Shown: positions 1 through 6,085, numbered from the stretch's first letter. The stretch: 7,255 bases of DNA from an uncultured Brevinema sp. (GCA_947040475.1 CAMRBT010000077.1:1-7255); one strand, 5' to 3'. A program made the numbers and translations. Notes: generated by a model from the sequence alone, not told the origin.

Positions 1-55
1 TATTGACATTTATTTGATTTTCCAGTATACTATAAACAATCAGGTAGCAAACTGA
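1..55 (+). CDS. 3' end of an upstream plus-strand gene (partial)
   Basis: The reading frame that begins at base 2 is open from the window edge to a TGA at 53-55. It gives a 17-residue tail (IDIYLIFQYTINNQVAN). The stop is followed at once by a 10-bp hairpin and then an intrinsic terminator, which is what one expects at the end of a transcription unit. Too little is visible to name the product. A stretch of 17 open codons in AT-rich DNA is weak evidence by itself, so the call rests mainly on the terminator. Confidence 0.4.
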   Translation, partial: IDIYLIFQYTINNQVAN

Positions 56-78
56 GAAATACTCATCCGAGTATTTCT
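55..78 (+). other. perfect 10-bp hairpin between stop codon and terminator
   Basis: The arm agaaatactc (55-64) and its exact complement gagtatttct (69-78) enclose the loop atcc. The stem begins on the last base of the TGA stop at 53-55 and lies directly before the terminator at 79-116. It has no T tract of its own, so it may be a 3'-end stabiliser or part of a tandem termination signal. Confidence 0.6.
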
Positions 79-116
79 AAACAAAAACCCCCTATTAATT
101 TAGGGGGTTTTCGTTT
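79..116 (+). terminator. intrinsic terminator, probably bidirectional
   Basis: A C5/G5 core (88-92 with 103-107) is extended by A/T pairs. The stem covers 79-94 and 101-116 with one mismatch, and the loop is ttaatt. On the plus strand the core is followed by TTTTCGTTT. On the minus strand it is followed by TTTTTGTTT. It can close the gene ending at 55, and from the other side it could stop the transcript of the minus-strand gene at 323-898, which has no nearer terminator. Confidence 0.85.
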
Positions 117-322
117 GTTTCTTGATTACTCATTGTGGTACTCCCTTTGTATTATATACAATTCTTTCTTTCTTTTATAAATTTATGTGTAGTCGTGAAA
201 CACGAAAAACATAGTAGTATTTAGTAGGATTTGAACTAGTAAATAGAGCGATATACATTGTATATTGTTGTCCAAATCTTATATTATAACGCCATCGATG
301 ATCTGTCTCTAAACGATTAGGT
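117..322. other. intergenic region without a recognised gene
   Basis: I see no convincing coding frame or RNA gene here. Two small inverted repeats are present: tcgtg-aaa-cacga at 193-205 and atatac-att-gtatat at 251-265. Neither has a T tract. The region is the 3' flank of the minus-strand gene that ends at 323. Confidence 0.5.
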
Positions 323-898
323 TTATTCAAATGAAATTAATATTCTCTTATAGAATTCTACTGCACTCGCTAACTCTTTAACATATTTAGTGCGTAGTTT
401 TTTATCAAATGTTTCATATCCGTGGAATCTTACTGTTACTTCGCTCTCATTATTTAAATTTTCCATGATAAAATTATTTAATCCGTCATCGTTAAAAGTC
501 ATTTGTTCAAAATAACGAATATCTTCAAAAATAGGATCTATTTTAGGTCCAAAAACTCTGCTTTCCCAAATAGAATTGTACCTATGAATTTTACTGCTTT
601 TATTTTTAATATATAAAGTTGAGGATTCTGTAAGTAAGTTTTTTGATTCATAATATTTAAAGTCTACATACGGAGTTACTACATTTCCTTTTATTGTAAA
701 ACGTAAATCAAAGGTATTTTTACCATGTGTATCTGCAAATACGTCATCTTTTTGGGTTACTAAAAATATATCATCAAGTTCATCGTATCTTGCTGTATAG
801 CCTTTAGGGATTTTGACTCCATTAATATCTTTAATTTTTTGAGCTTCTGTTATTGTTGTAGATAAAACCAATGTTAGTAATAATAATATTCTTTTCAT
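323..898 (-). CDS. secreted or periplasmic protein of unknown function
   Basis: This 191-residue protein begins with a clear signal peptide: MKR, then a hydrophobic core ILLLLTLVLSTTI, with likely cleavage after TEA at residue 19. There is no lipobox cysteine. The mature part of about 172 residues is polar and rich in aromatic and charged residues (for example YESKN, YFEQMTFND and VRFHGYETFDKKLR). It shows no membrane segment and no motif that I recognise, so no function is proposed. The start is supported by a good ribosome binding site, AAAGGAG, six to seven bases upstream of ATG. The gene has its own consensus promoter about 175 nt upstream (-10 at 1080-1085), leaving a long structured leader with two copies of a 20-nt repeat. 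That makes post-transcriptional control plausible. No terminator lies immediately downstream; the nearest is the bidirectional one at 79-116. Confidence 0.85.
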   Translation of the reverse strand: MKRILLLLTLVLSTTITEAQKIKDINGVKIPKGYTARYDELDDIFLVTQKDDVFADTHGKNTFDLRFTIKGNVVTPYVDFKYYESKNLLTESSTLYIKNKSSKIHRYNSIWESRVFGPKIDPIFEDIRYFEQMTFNDDGLNNFIMENLNNESEVTVRFHGYETFDKKLRTKYVKELASAVEFYKRILISFE

Positions 899-965
899 AT
901 TTTTCTCCTTTAGAAAACAAGAAGTGAAACGACATTGGTTTCTTATCTAGCGTAAAAAGTGTAAA

Positions 966-986
966 CTTTTAAGCAAGATCCCTATT
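966..986 (-). repeat. leader repeat, ATG-proximal copy
   Basis: On the minus strand it reads aatagggatcttgcttaaaa followed by g. It matches the copy at 1039-1060 with one difference over 20 bases (gga against ggg). The copies are direct repeats 74 bases apart in the same leader. Both are complementary to bases 6418-6441 of the ncRNA further downstream. Confidence 0.8.
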
Positions 987-1038
987 ACACAGAGAATGTA
1001 CGATGCTTTGTACCCTATGCAAGCAGGGTGTACCTACC

Positions 1039-1060
1039 TTTTTTAAGCAAGATTCCTATT
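1039..1060 (-). repeat. leader repeat, promoter-proximal copy
   Basis: On the minus strand it reads aataggaatcttgcttaaaa followed by two more a. It lies in the loop of a small stem closed by ctacct/aggtag (1034-1039 with 1064-1069), so the repeat would be exposed as single strand in the mRNA. All 22 bases can pair with ncRNA bases 6418-6441, with two single-base bulges on the ncRNA side and two G-U pairs. Confidence 0.8.
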
Positions 1061-1079
1061 TATAGGTAGTATCATATTT

Positions 1080-1108
1080 ATTATATAATAAGCTATGATA
1101 ATTGTCAA
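1080..1108 (-). promoter_or_regulatory. consensus sigma70-type promoter for gene 323-898
   Basis: Read on the minus strand this is TTGACA (1103-1108), a 17-bp spacer, and TATAAT (1080-1085). It matches the full consensus at all twelve positions. The predicted start is near 1073. Confidence 0.88.
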
Positions 1109-1124
1109 TGAGGCGATTCTACAC

Positions 1125-1156
1125 AAAAAAACACCACTCCAATAAAGAAGTGGTGT
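1125..1156 (-). terminator. intrinsic terminator of the lipoprotein gene
   Basis: The arms agtggtgt (1149-1156) and acaccact (1131-1138) form an 8-bp GC-containing stem. On the minus strand it is followed by a run of T (complement of 1125-1131). It lies 18 bases past the stop of the lipoprotein gene. Its sequence is very like the terminator at 1890-1921. Confidence 0.9.
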
Positions 1157-1173
1157 GCTGATCGTTTAATAAA

Positions 1174-1782
1174 TTATTGTTTTGTAAATACAGCATTACC
1201 GAGTATAGCAGTGTCCATGGCATGGCTTGTTAATATATAGCCATCTAAAGGAGTATTGGGAGTTTTTAGATCTACTCTTATCATGCTTAATTCTGTAGGA
1301 ATATTATCTTTAACAATAAAATGCTGTGCAGATAGCTTAGCATCTTCCCATTTTGATGTATTGATTGTCCATCCACTTGATTTTGTAGCACTAAAATTAT
1401 AGGCTTTATCATATTGTTTTTTATCAGTTAATTTTGTAGTGTCAATACGATTGTATAAGGGGAAGTCTGAGCTATCTTTATCTAAATTTCCCTCTTCTGC
1501 AAACTGTTGTACTATTCTATTAGTATTGTTGGGATCGAGAATAATATATATGTATTTGTATGTAGTATCAGTAAGATAATAAATATATGTAATCCTAGAA
1601 CCATAAGCTAGCGACCATTTAGTCATATTATCTACAGATCCTAACTGAGCTAGAGCGTCTTTTATTCCAGTATTTACCGTAGGATTCTCTGCAACTTTGG
1701 GGATAGGGGCAGTCTTAACAGTACAAGCACCTAACACAAAAAGCACACTCAATAAAGCACTGTTCATCATCAATTTTTTCAT
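1174..1782 (-). CDS. putative lipoprotein of unknown function
   Basis: This 202-residue protein starts with a lipoprotein signal peptide: MKK, a hydrophobic stretch, then a lipobox LGAC with Cys20 as the likely lipidated residue. Signal peptidase II would cut before that cysteine, leaving a mature protein of about 183 residues anchored in a membrane. The mature part begins with a Thr/Pro-rich linker (TVKTAPIPKVAENP) and continues as a soluble domain rich in Tyr, Thr and Asp (YGSRITYIYYLTDTTYKYIYIILD). I do not recognise the domain. The start is supported by a strong ribosome binding site, AGGAAGG, at 1789-1795 with six bases of spacing; Met5 and Met6 are less well placed. The gene has its own promoter (1841-1869) and terminator (1125-1156), so it is monocistronic. 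Confidence 0.88.
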   Translation of the reverse strand: MKKLMMNSALLSVLFVLGACTVKTAPIPKVAENPTVNTGIKDALAQLGSVDNMTKWSLAYGSRITYIYYLTDTTYKYIYIILDPNNTNRIVQQFAEEGNLDKDSSDFPLYNRIDTTKLTDKKQYDKAYNFSATKSSGWTINTSKWEDAKLSAQHFIVKDNIPTELSMIRVDLKTPNTPLDGYILTSHAMDTAILGNAVFTKQ

Positions 1783-1810
1783 AGTGATCCTTCCTATTTT
1801 TCATAGAATT

Positions 1811-1832
1811 ATAGAAAATTTTATATTTCTAT
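1811..1832 (-). other. 5'-terminal hairpin of the lipoprotein mRNA
   Basis: The arms atagaaa (1811-1817) and tttctat (1826-1832) give a 7-bp stem starting about two bases after the predicted transcription start near 1834. It is AT-rich and weak. Such 5'-end stems can protect an mRNA from decay, but no function is shown here. Confidence 0.4.
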
Positions 1833-1840
1833 CATACTTT

Positions 1841-1869
1841 ATTATACAATATTTTATCATAATTATCAA
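1841..1869 (-). promoter_or_regulatory. sigma70-type promoter for the lipoprotein gene
   Basis: Read on the minus strand this is TTGATA (1864-1869), a 17-bp spacer, and TATAAT (1841-1846). Eleven of twelve consensus bases match. The predicted start is near 1834, about 50 bases before the ATG. Confidence 0.85.
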
Positions 1870-1889
1870 GGCACAATAGTATTGCTCAC

Positions 1890-1921
1890 AAAAAAACACC
1901 ACCTCTATATCGGGGTGGTGT
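1890..1921 (-). terminator. intrinsic terminator of the GAF-Fis regulator gene
   Basis: The caccacc (1897-1903) and ggtggtg (1914-1920) arms extend to a 10-bp stem (1896-1905 with 1912-1921, one G-U pair). On the minus strand it is followed by seven T. It starts eight bases past the stop of the regulator gene. Confidence 0.92.
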
Positions 1922-1929
1922 GATGATTG

Positions 1930-3054
1930 TTATTTTTCTAATCCGTAAATTTCCATTTTATGTCTAAGGGTATTACGATTAATCCCTAAAAACAATGCTG
2001 TTTTTAGTCTGTTATCTTTGTTCTTTTTAAGAGCAGCAGCGATGATTTCCTTTTCTACACTGGAGATCGCTAAGTCATAAACTTGTCCTGCTGGAGCAGA
2101 CATTTTGCGTTCAGCCCATTGAGAAAGTGTTTCGTCTTGATGAAAGATAGCATTTTTAGCGACAGAAAATTCTAAAATTTTGTCAGCAAAGTCAAGATCT
2201 GTTTGGGCATTTTCTGCAAAATAATAAATTTTATCTGCAACGAATGTTAGATTTTTTTGTGTATTAGGAATGATAATTCTTGTGTAGGGGATTTTTTGAT
2301 TGTTTTCTGTTTTTAGAATTTGGATTTGATCATCTTTGAATAAAGATGGTGTTATTGTTACTTCTTCTACCATTTCACCTTCTTGAAAGAAGACTTCGCC
2401 TTCCATATTAAGAATACAGGCACTATGGGCATTTAGTTCTGTTGTTAGAATTTTAAAAATATCTTCCGCTGATGTGAGGGAAGTAGTATTGATCATATTC
2501 TCTAAAAGACGACCATTCTTTTCTGCTAGTAAGGTCTCTATATAGTGAGAAATGATAAATCCTGTATGACTACAGATCATTTGTATTAATTCTAAATGTT
2601 TTTCTGTAAAGGCATTAGTGTCCGTATGATCTAAGATAATCACACCAAGAACATTTCCTCTAACAGTGATGGGTACACCCATTTCGGAACGAACCTTAGA
2701 ATTAATAGAAATATATTTAGGGTCTAACATAATATCATTAATGATTTTAGGAATACCTTCTTCTATTACTGTTCCAGCAATACCATCACCAATACGCATA
2801 TTAGTTGATTCTATAGTATCCTGATCTAATCCCTGTTCTGCATAAAAAAACAAACGGTCTGATTGTTGATGTTTAAACATGATAGAACCGCTAGTTGCAT
2901 TGGTAATAGCAACACATTCCTTTAATACAGTTTTTAAAATAGGTTTGAGATCAATAGATCTATGCATCACTGATTTTTGCATAGAAGAAGTTAAATAGAA
3001 AACTTGCTTGAGTTCTTTAATATAAGTTTCTAAATAATTAGGAGGGGTAGACAT
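1930..3054 (-). CDS. GAF-domain transcriptional regulator with a C-terminal Fis-type HTH
   Basis: This 374-residue cytoplasmic protein has three parts. Residues about 35-172 form a GAF domain: DLKPILKTVLKECVAIT, the MRIGDGIAGTVIEEG turn, then VRSEMGVPITVRGNVLGVIILDH. GAF domains bind small ligands such as cyclic nucleotides, haem or metabolites, or mediate dimerisation. Residues about 185-303 look like a second, degenerate GAF-like domain. Residues 329-374 are a classic Fis/NtrC-type helix-turn-helix (VEKEIIAAALKKNKDNR, then GINRNTLRHKMEIYGL), with the recognition helix near 358-369. The central AAA+ ATPase of NtrC-type sigma54 activators is absent, so it should not drive sigma54 open-complex formation. 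It is probably a ligand-controlled DNA binder. GGAAG at 3061-3065 with six-base spacing fixes the start. The gene is divergent from the adenylate cyclase operon and has a 23-bp palindrome at its own predicted start site, which suggests autoregulation. Confidence 0.9.
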   Translation of the reverse strand: MSTPPNYLETYIKELKQVFYLTSSMQKSVMHRSIDLKPILKTVLKECVAITNATSGSIMFKHQQSDRLFFYAEQGLDQDTIESTNMRIGDGIAGTVIEEGIPKIINDIMLDPKYISINSKVRSEMGVPITVRGNVLGVIILDHTDTNAFTEKHLELIQMICSHTGFIISHYIETLLAEKNGRLLENMINTTSLTSAEDIFKILTTELNAHSACILNMEGEVFFQEGEMVEEVTITPSLFKDDQIQILKTENNQKIPYTRIIIPNTQKNLTFVADKIYYFAENAQTDLDFADKILEFSVAKNAIFHQDETLSQWAERKMSAPAGQVYDLAISSVEKEIIAAALKKNKDNRLKTALFLGINRNTLRHKMEIYGLEK

Positions 3055-3087
3055 ATATTACTTCCATAGGGTGTAGTTTTAGAGTAT

Positions 3088-3110
3088 TGTTTGTTTAATT
3101 TAAACAAACA
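3088..3110. promoter_or_regulatory. 23-bp near-perfect palindrome, operator candidate
   Basis: The arms tgtttgtttaa (3088-3098) and ttaaacaaaca (3100-3110) are exact complements around one central base. The palindrome covers about +1 to +23 of the predicted transcript of the GAF-Fis gene (-10 at 3117-3122). It could be an operator for that dimeric regulator or another protein, or a 5'-terminal mRNA hairpin. It has no T tract, so it is not a terminator. Confidence 0.7.
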
Positions 3111-3116
3111 TAAACT

Positions 3117-3145
3117 ATTATACAACATATTTTTAGAAAATACAA
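3117..3145 (-). promoter_or_regulatory. sigma70-type promoter for the GAF-Fis gene
   Basis: Read on the minus strand this is TTGTAT (3140-3145), a 17-bp spacer, and TATAAT (3117-3122). The predicted start is near 3110, which is also the edge of the 23-bp palindrome. Confidence 0.8.
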
Positions 3146-3176
3146 AGTTTTTATAAAAATATATTTATTTTAAAAT

Positions 3177-3205
3177 TTGATTTATAATATAATATATATT
3201 ATAAT
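3177..3205 (+). promoter_or_regulatory. sigma70-type promoter for the cyclase operon
   Basis: TTGATT (3177-3182), a 17-bp spacer, and TATAAT (3200-3205). The predicted start is near 3212, giving a leader of about 34 bases. It is back to back with the regulator promoter at 3117-3145; the two -35 boxes are about 31 bp apart. Confidence 0.82.
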
Positions 3206-3245
3206 ATGCCTGATAATAGTATATTTTAGTAGGTTTTATAAATAA

Positions 3246-5015
3246 GTGAATAAAAAAAACACCATTCCTTCAATTCAGGATCGAAATCCTAATGAGCAAA
3301 TTTATATAAAAAAAAGTCTTAAATACAAAATACTTTTCGCAATAGTACCTTTGTTTTTGATTGCTTTCACTTTTTTTTGTGTTACTACTTATTTTACCGC
3401 AAATAAAAGTATCACCAATATTGCTAAAGAATTTATTGGATATAAACTAAAAGAAGTAGTGCAATTTTCACAAGAACAAGGATTTGTTCTTGAATCAGAT
3501 AATACGATAAGACAAATTAGGAATAATAGCACTATCCTAGAATATGCTCAACGGTTTACCGATGAATTGTTTATTATTATTCCCTATAACTATAAAGAAA
3601 TTACAAATACAGAGTACAAATTCACACTAAATACCAATATTACTAAAGATCAACTTGATCAATATTATGAACTTGTAAGAACAGAAGAAGAAAAATTAGA
3701 AAATAATGATATAGAATCTTATAATAGTTGGTTAGATGTGTTACCTGGTGGGGGTGGTGATAAATTTGTAGGTCTGTTTATTCCCTATACAGAATTGCAG
3801 GCTTGGTTTTTGTTACTTGTTGATGAGAATTTCTTTTATAACCCCGTAGACGAAATGATGCTCTATCTTTTTGCTATTGTAGTCGTTAGCTTAATTATTT
3901 TAATTATATTTGTATTATTCTTTGTGAATTTTATTACGAGACCCTTAACCTATTGTGTAGAAACGATACAATCTATAACCCACAATATGGATTTCAGTAA
4001 AAGAGTTAGAATCTTATATCCAGATGAAATAGGTGTTCTTGGTCAATATTTTAATAATATGATACAAGAATTAGAAAAATCGTATAATCAAATTAAAAAC
4101 TATGCTTACCAAACAGTATTAGCAAAACAAAAAGAAGAAAAAATTCGTTTTATCTTCCAAAAATATGTGCCTAGTGATGTTATTGATCATGTGCTTAATA
4201 GATCTACAGATAGTATGCTTGTAGGGGTAAAACAAAACGTATCTGTTTTGTTCTCTGATATTAGAGATTTTACAACGATTTCCGAGCAACTAGATCCTGA
4301 AGAATTAGTCCTATCTCTAAATGTATATTTTACAGATATGGTATCTCAAATCATGGAAAATAAAGGTATCATCGATAAATTTATTGGAGATGCTATCATG
4401 GCTCTTTTTGGAGCTCCTGCCGTTTCCGAATATTCGGCTGATAATGCTTTAAATTCCGCTATACAAATGGTACAAGCTTTAGAGCTCTTCAATGAAAGAC
4501 AAACAAAAATTGGTAAGATTAACTTTCACGTAGGTATTGGTATAAATACGGGAGAAGCTATTGTTGGTAATATTGGTTCTGATCAAAAATTAGAATACAC
4601 TGTTATCGGAGATACGGTCAACTTAGGTGCAAGGCTTGAAGGGTTAACAAAATCTTATCAAGTGCCGATTCTAGTAAGTGAATTCACAAAAGCTGCCGTT
4701 ATTCAACAAGATAAATATTTGTTTATTAATGTGGATACTGTTAGAGTAAAAGGTAAAGATCTTCCTGTTTCTATTTATACACCAAAACTCAAAGACACTC
4801 TTGCTAAAGAAGAAGAACAATTCTATATGAATTATCACATAGCTCAACAACTTTATTATAAAGGCGATTTTAATGATGCTAATAAGAAATTCCAATCTCT
4901 AAGAGATAGGACTTATAGCCCTTATTTGATAAACTTATATATAGAAAGATGTGAAAATTTAATAAAAAATCCTCCTACTAATTGGGATGGAGTTGAAACT
5001 TGGAAAACTAAATAA
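3246..5015 (+). CDS. membrane-bound class III adenylate cyclase with HAMP domain
   Basis: This 589-residue protein converts ATP to cAMP. A first membrane helix (about 28-50) and a second (about 205-229) enclose a periplasmic sensor-like region of about 150 residues with no known fold that I can name. A HAMP linker follows (about 228-282; conserved R232-P233 and DEIGVLGQYFN), then a short coiled coil. The cyclase domain spans about 325-515. All expected catalytic residues are visible: metal-binding D338 (LFSDIRDF) and D382 (FIGDAIMALFG), adenine-selecting K378 and T452, and transition-state N459 and R463 (GDTVNLGARLE). It should act as a homodimer and use ATP rather than GTP. A C-terminal TPR-like tail (516-589) ends with RCENLIKNPPTNWDGV, a tail form that I associate with spirochaete cyclases. 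The start is GTG, placed directly after an in-frame TAA, with a weak ribosome site (agtagg) about 12 bases upstream. Confidence 0.95.
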   Translation: MNKKNTIPSIQDRNPNEQIYIKKSLKYKILFAIVPLFLIAFTFFCVTTYFTANKSITNIAKEFIGYKLKEVVQFSQEQGFVLESDNTIRQIRNNSTILEYAQRFTDELFIIIPYNYKEITNTEYKFTLNTNITKDQLDQYYELVRTEEEKLENNDIESYNSWLDVLPGGGGDKFVGLFIPYTELQAWFLLLVDENFFYNPVDEMMLYLFAIVVVSLIILIIFVLFFVNFITRPLTYCVETIQSITHNMDFSKRVRILYPDEIGVLGQYFNNMIQELEKSYNQIKNYAYQTVLAKQKEEKIRFIFQKYVPSDVIDHVLNRSTDSMLVGVKQNVSVLFSDIRDFTTISEQLDPEELVLSLNVYFTDMVSQIMENKGIIDKFIGDAIMALFGAPAVSEYSADNALNSAIQMVQALELFNERQTKIGKINFHVGIGINTGEAIVGNIGSDQKLEYTVIGDTVNLGARLEGLTKSYQVPILVSEFTKAAVIQQDKYLFINVDTVRVKGKDLPVSIYTPKLKDTLAKEEEQFYMNYHIAQQLYYKGDFNDANKKFQSLRDRTYSPYLINLYIERCENLIKNPPTNWDGVETWKTK

Positions 5016-5029
5016 TAAAGAGATTTTTT

Positions 5030-5557
5030 ATGAAAAAAAATAAAACTAGAATTATTTGGACAGCCGATTTACTAGATGATTACGGTATCTTTACTGATGG
5101 AGACGATTTATATAAATGGTCTCAGGATAATATAGATTCTAATATAGAACAATTTTTGTCAATTAATACTCCTTATCCTTTATTAAAGACTCTAGGTGGT
5201 GTCTCTATAGAAATAGGCGAAGTTAATTTATTTCCAATAAACTTGGATGAAATTATAGAATTACTAAACAATTTTGTTGGAATACTTAAAAATAAAGATA
5301 TTTCTTATATTCCTATCCAAAACATAGAATTTTTACAGCTTTACTTAGAAAGAAGAGGACTAAAAGTTCCCAAAGCAGAGAGCTGTGAAGGATATATAGA
5401 CAATAATGAATTGATTAATTTTTATAAAGATGAATTGGGCATAACAATGCTTCAATTCAAATATAAAGATGGTACGGGTAGTACTTTTATACAGTATCAA
5501 TTAGCTTTTCTTAAGACGGCTAATGGCTATTTTATGTTTCAAATTCAATTTTATTAA
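5030..5557 (+). CDS. hypothetical cytoplasmic protein in an operon with the cyclase
   Basis: This 175-residue protein has no signal peptide or membrane segment. It starts 14 bases after the cyclase stop, with AAAGAGA at 5018-5024 as a modest ribosome binding site, so the two genes are very likely cotranscribed. The N-terminus contains IIWTADLLDDYGIFTDGDDLYKW and is acidic. The middle looks helical (LDEIIELLNNFVGILKNK), and the C-terminus is rich in aromatic residues and beta-prone (ITMLQFKYKDG, then NGYFMFQIQFY). I recognise no family. Its place in the operon suggests a partner or an effector of the cyclase, but nothing in the sequence shows this. Confidence 0.8.
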   Translation: MKKNKTRIIWTADLLDDYGIFTDGDDLYKWSQDNIDSNIEQFLSINTPYPLLKTLGGVSIEIGEVNLFPINLDEIIELLNNFVGILKNKDISYIPIQNIEFLQLYLERRGLKVPKAESCEGYIDNNELINFYKDELGITMLQFKYKDGTGSTFIQYQLAFLKTANGYFMFQIQFY

Positions 5558-5560
5558 AGC

Positions 5561-5591
5561 TTATAAAAAAAAACTGGTTTTTTTCTTATAA
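5561..5591 (+). terminator. AT-only hairpin after the cyclase operon, possible weak terminator
   Basis: A run of A and a run of T are arranged as an inverted repeat: ttataa (5561-5566) with ttataa (5586-5591), one mismatch, then six A-T pairs (5568-5573 with 5579-5584) around the loop ctggt. It starts three bases past the stop. It contains no GC pairs within the stem and no T tract after it, so termination would be inefficient and read-through into the HU gene is possible. Confidence 0.35.
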
Positions 5592-5595
5592 ATGC

Positions 5596-5631
5596 TTGAA
5601 TTTTTTTAAGAAGTAAGTTAATATATATAAT
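5596..5631 (+). promoter_or_regulatory. probable promoter region of the HU gene
   Basis: TTGAAT (5596-5601) is a good -35 candidate. With a 17-bp spacer it faces TAATAT (5619-5624). A better -10, TATAAT, is at 5626-5631, but then the -35 spacing is 24, which is too long. A promoter is likely because the gene has its own terminator and strong ribosome site, but the exact boxes are uncertain. Confidence 0.5.
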
Positions 5632-5664
5632 AAATAAGATACCAAAATATGGAGGAATCAAAAA

Positions 5665-5946
5665 ATGAGTACAAAAGTAACATACGTTGCAATAGGCGAA
5701 GCAGTAGCTGCCAAATTAGGTTTACCTAAAAGTAAAGGTGCTGAACTAGGACGAGAATTCGTTGCTGAAGTAGTAGCTTCTTTACAAGAGGGAACAACTG
5801 TTGAGTTAACAGGACTTGCTACATTATCTGTAGAAATGTCAAAAGCTCGTACAGGCCACAATCCTAAAACAAGAGAACCAATCCAAATTCCTGCAAAAAA
5901 ACGTGTTAAAGCGTCTATTTCTGGAAAACTTAAGAAAAGTTTGTAA
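5665..5946 (+). CDS. HU/IHF-family DNA-binding protein
   Basis: This 93-residue protein has the length and order of the HU/IHF family. An N-terminal helical dimerisation part (IGEAVAAKLGLPKSKGAELGREFVAEVVASLQEG) is followed by the beta strands VELTGLATLSVE. Next comes the DNA-binding arm, with the signature RTGHNPKTREPIQIPAKKRVKASISGKLKKSL. The family normally has a Pro at the tip of the arm that intercalates and bends DNA; NPKT provides it here. HU proteins are dimeric nucleoid organisers in the cytoplasm. The start is supported by GGAGG at 5651-5655 with nine-base spacing. The gene is less AT-rich than its neighbours, as expected for a highly expressed gene. It ends at a strong terminator and is probably monocistronic. 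I cannot separate HU from a specialised IHF-like paralogue by sequence alone, so no symbol is given. Confidence 0.95.
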   Translation: MSTKVTYVAIGEAVAAKLGLPKSKGAELGREFVAEVVASLQEGTTVELTGLATLSVEMSKARTGHNPKTREPIQIPAKKRVKASISGKLKKSL

Positions 5947-5953
5947 ATTTCTC

Positions 5954-5985
5954 AAAAAAGCCCTCTTATTTAAGAGGGCTTTTTT
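5954..5985 (+). terminator. strong intrinsic terminator of the HU gene
   Basis: The agccctctta and taagagggct arms (within 5954-5968 and 5971-5985) form a long stem with three consecutive GC pairs, flanked by A and T runs. Eight T follow the GC part. The leftward A run means that it could also terminate minus-strand transcripts. Confidence 0.95.
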
Positions 5986-6056
5986 TTGTGCTTAGTTTTA
6001 TCTATATTTTCTTGAAAGGCATTCGACTTGTTTTATTATAACTTATTAAATCCCTA

Positions 6057-6085
6057 TTGACAATAATTTTAATATAAGTTATAAT
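6057..6085 (+). promoter_or_regulatory. perfect consensus promoter for the structured ncRNA
   Basis: TTGACA (6057-6062), exactly 17 bp of spacer, and TATAAT (6080-6085). All twelve consensus bases match. The predicted start at about 6092 is the first base of the 17-bp long-range helix of the RNA. No coding sequence follows before the HNH gene at 6648, beyond two terminator-like elements. Confidence 0.92.

Larger units (their letters stand above)
899..1073 (-). promoter_or_regulatory. long structured 5' leader of the secreted-protein gene
   Basis: From the predicted start near 1073 to the ATG at 898 the transcript has about 175 untranslated bases. It contains two near-identical 20-nt elements (1039-1060 and 966-986). 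Between them is a hairpin whose arms are gtaccct at 1010-1016 and agggtgtac at 1025-1033, with a two-base bulge. The first repeat copy lies in the loop of a 6-bp stem (1034-1039 with 1064-1069). I recognise no known riboswitch consensus. The layout suggests a regulated leader, possibly an RNA-binding or protein-binding target. This is inference. Confidence 0.55.

Noticed and set aside
95..133. A 12-codon minus-strand ORF (MSNQETNENPLN) with a GGGAG ribosome-site-like motif and a TATAAT just upstream
   Set aside because: It ends inside the terminator stem, and the -10-like box (151-156) is so close to the ribosome site (141-145) that transcription would start within that site. No -35 box is present.
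200..300. tRNA-like T-loop (gttcaaatcc on the minus strand, near 220-236)
   Set aside because: The flanking bases do not form a 5-bp T stem, and there is no D-arm, anticodon arm or acceptor stem at the expected distances.
1697..1879. A 60-codon plus-strand ORF opposite the start of the lipoprotein gene
   Set aside because: It is antisense to the signal peptide and leader of a well-supported gene, has no ribosome site, and its hydrophobic tail is just translated AT-rich promoter DNA.
4671..4895. Minus-strand ORF inside the cyclase gene
   Set aside because: It lies opposite the conserved cyclase C-terminal coding sequence and has no ribosome site or promoter; it is a shadow frame.
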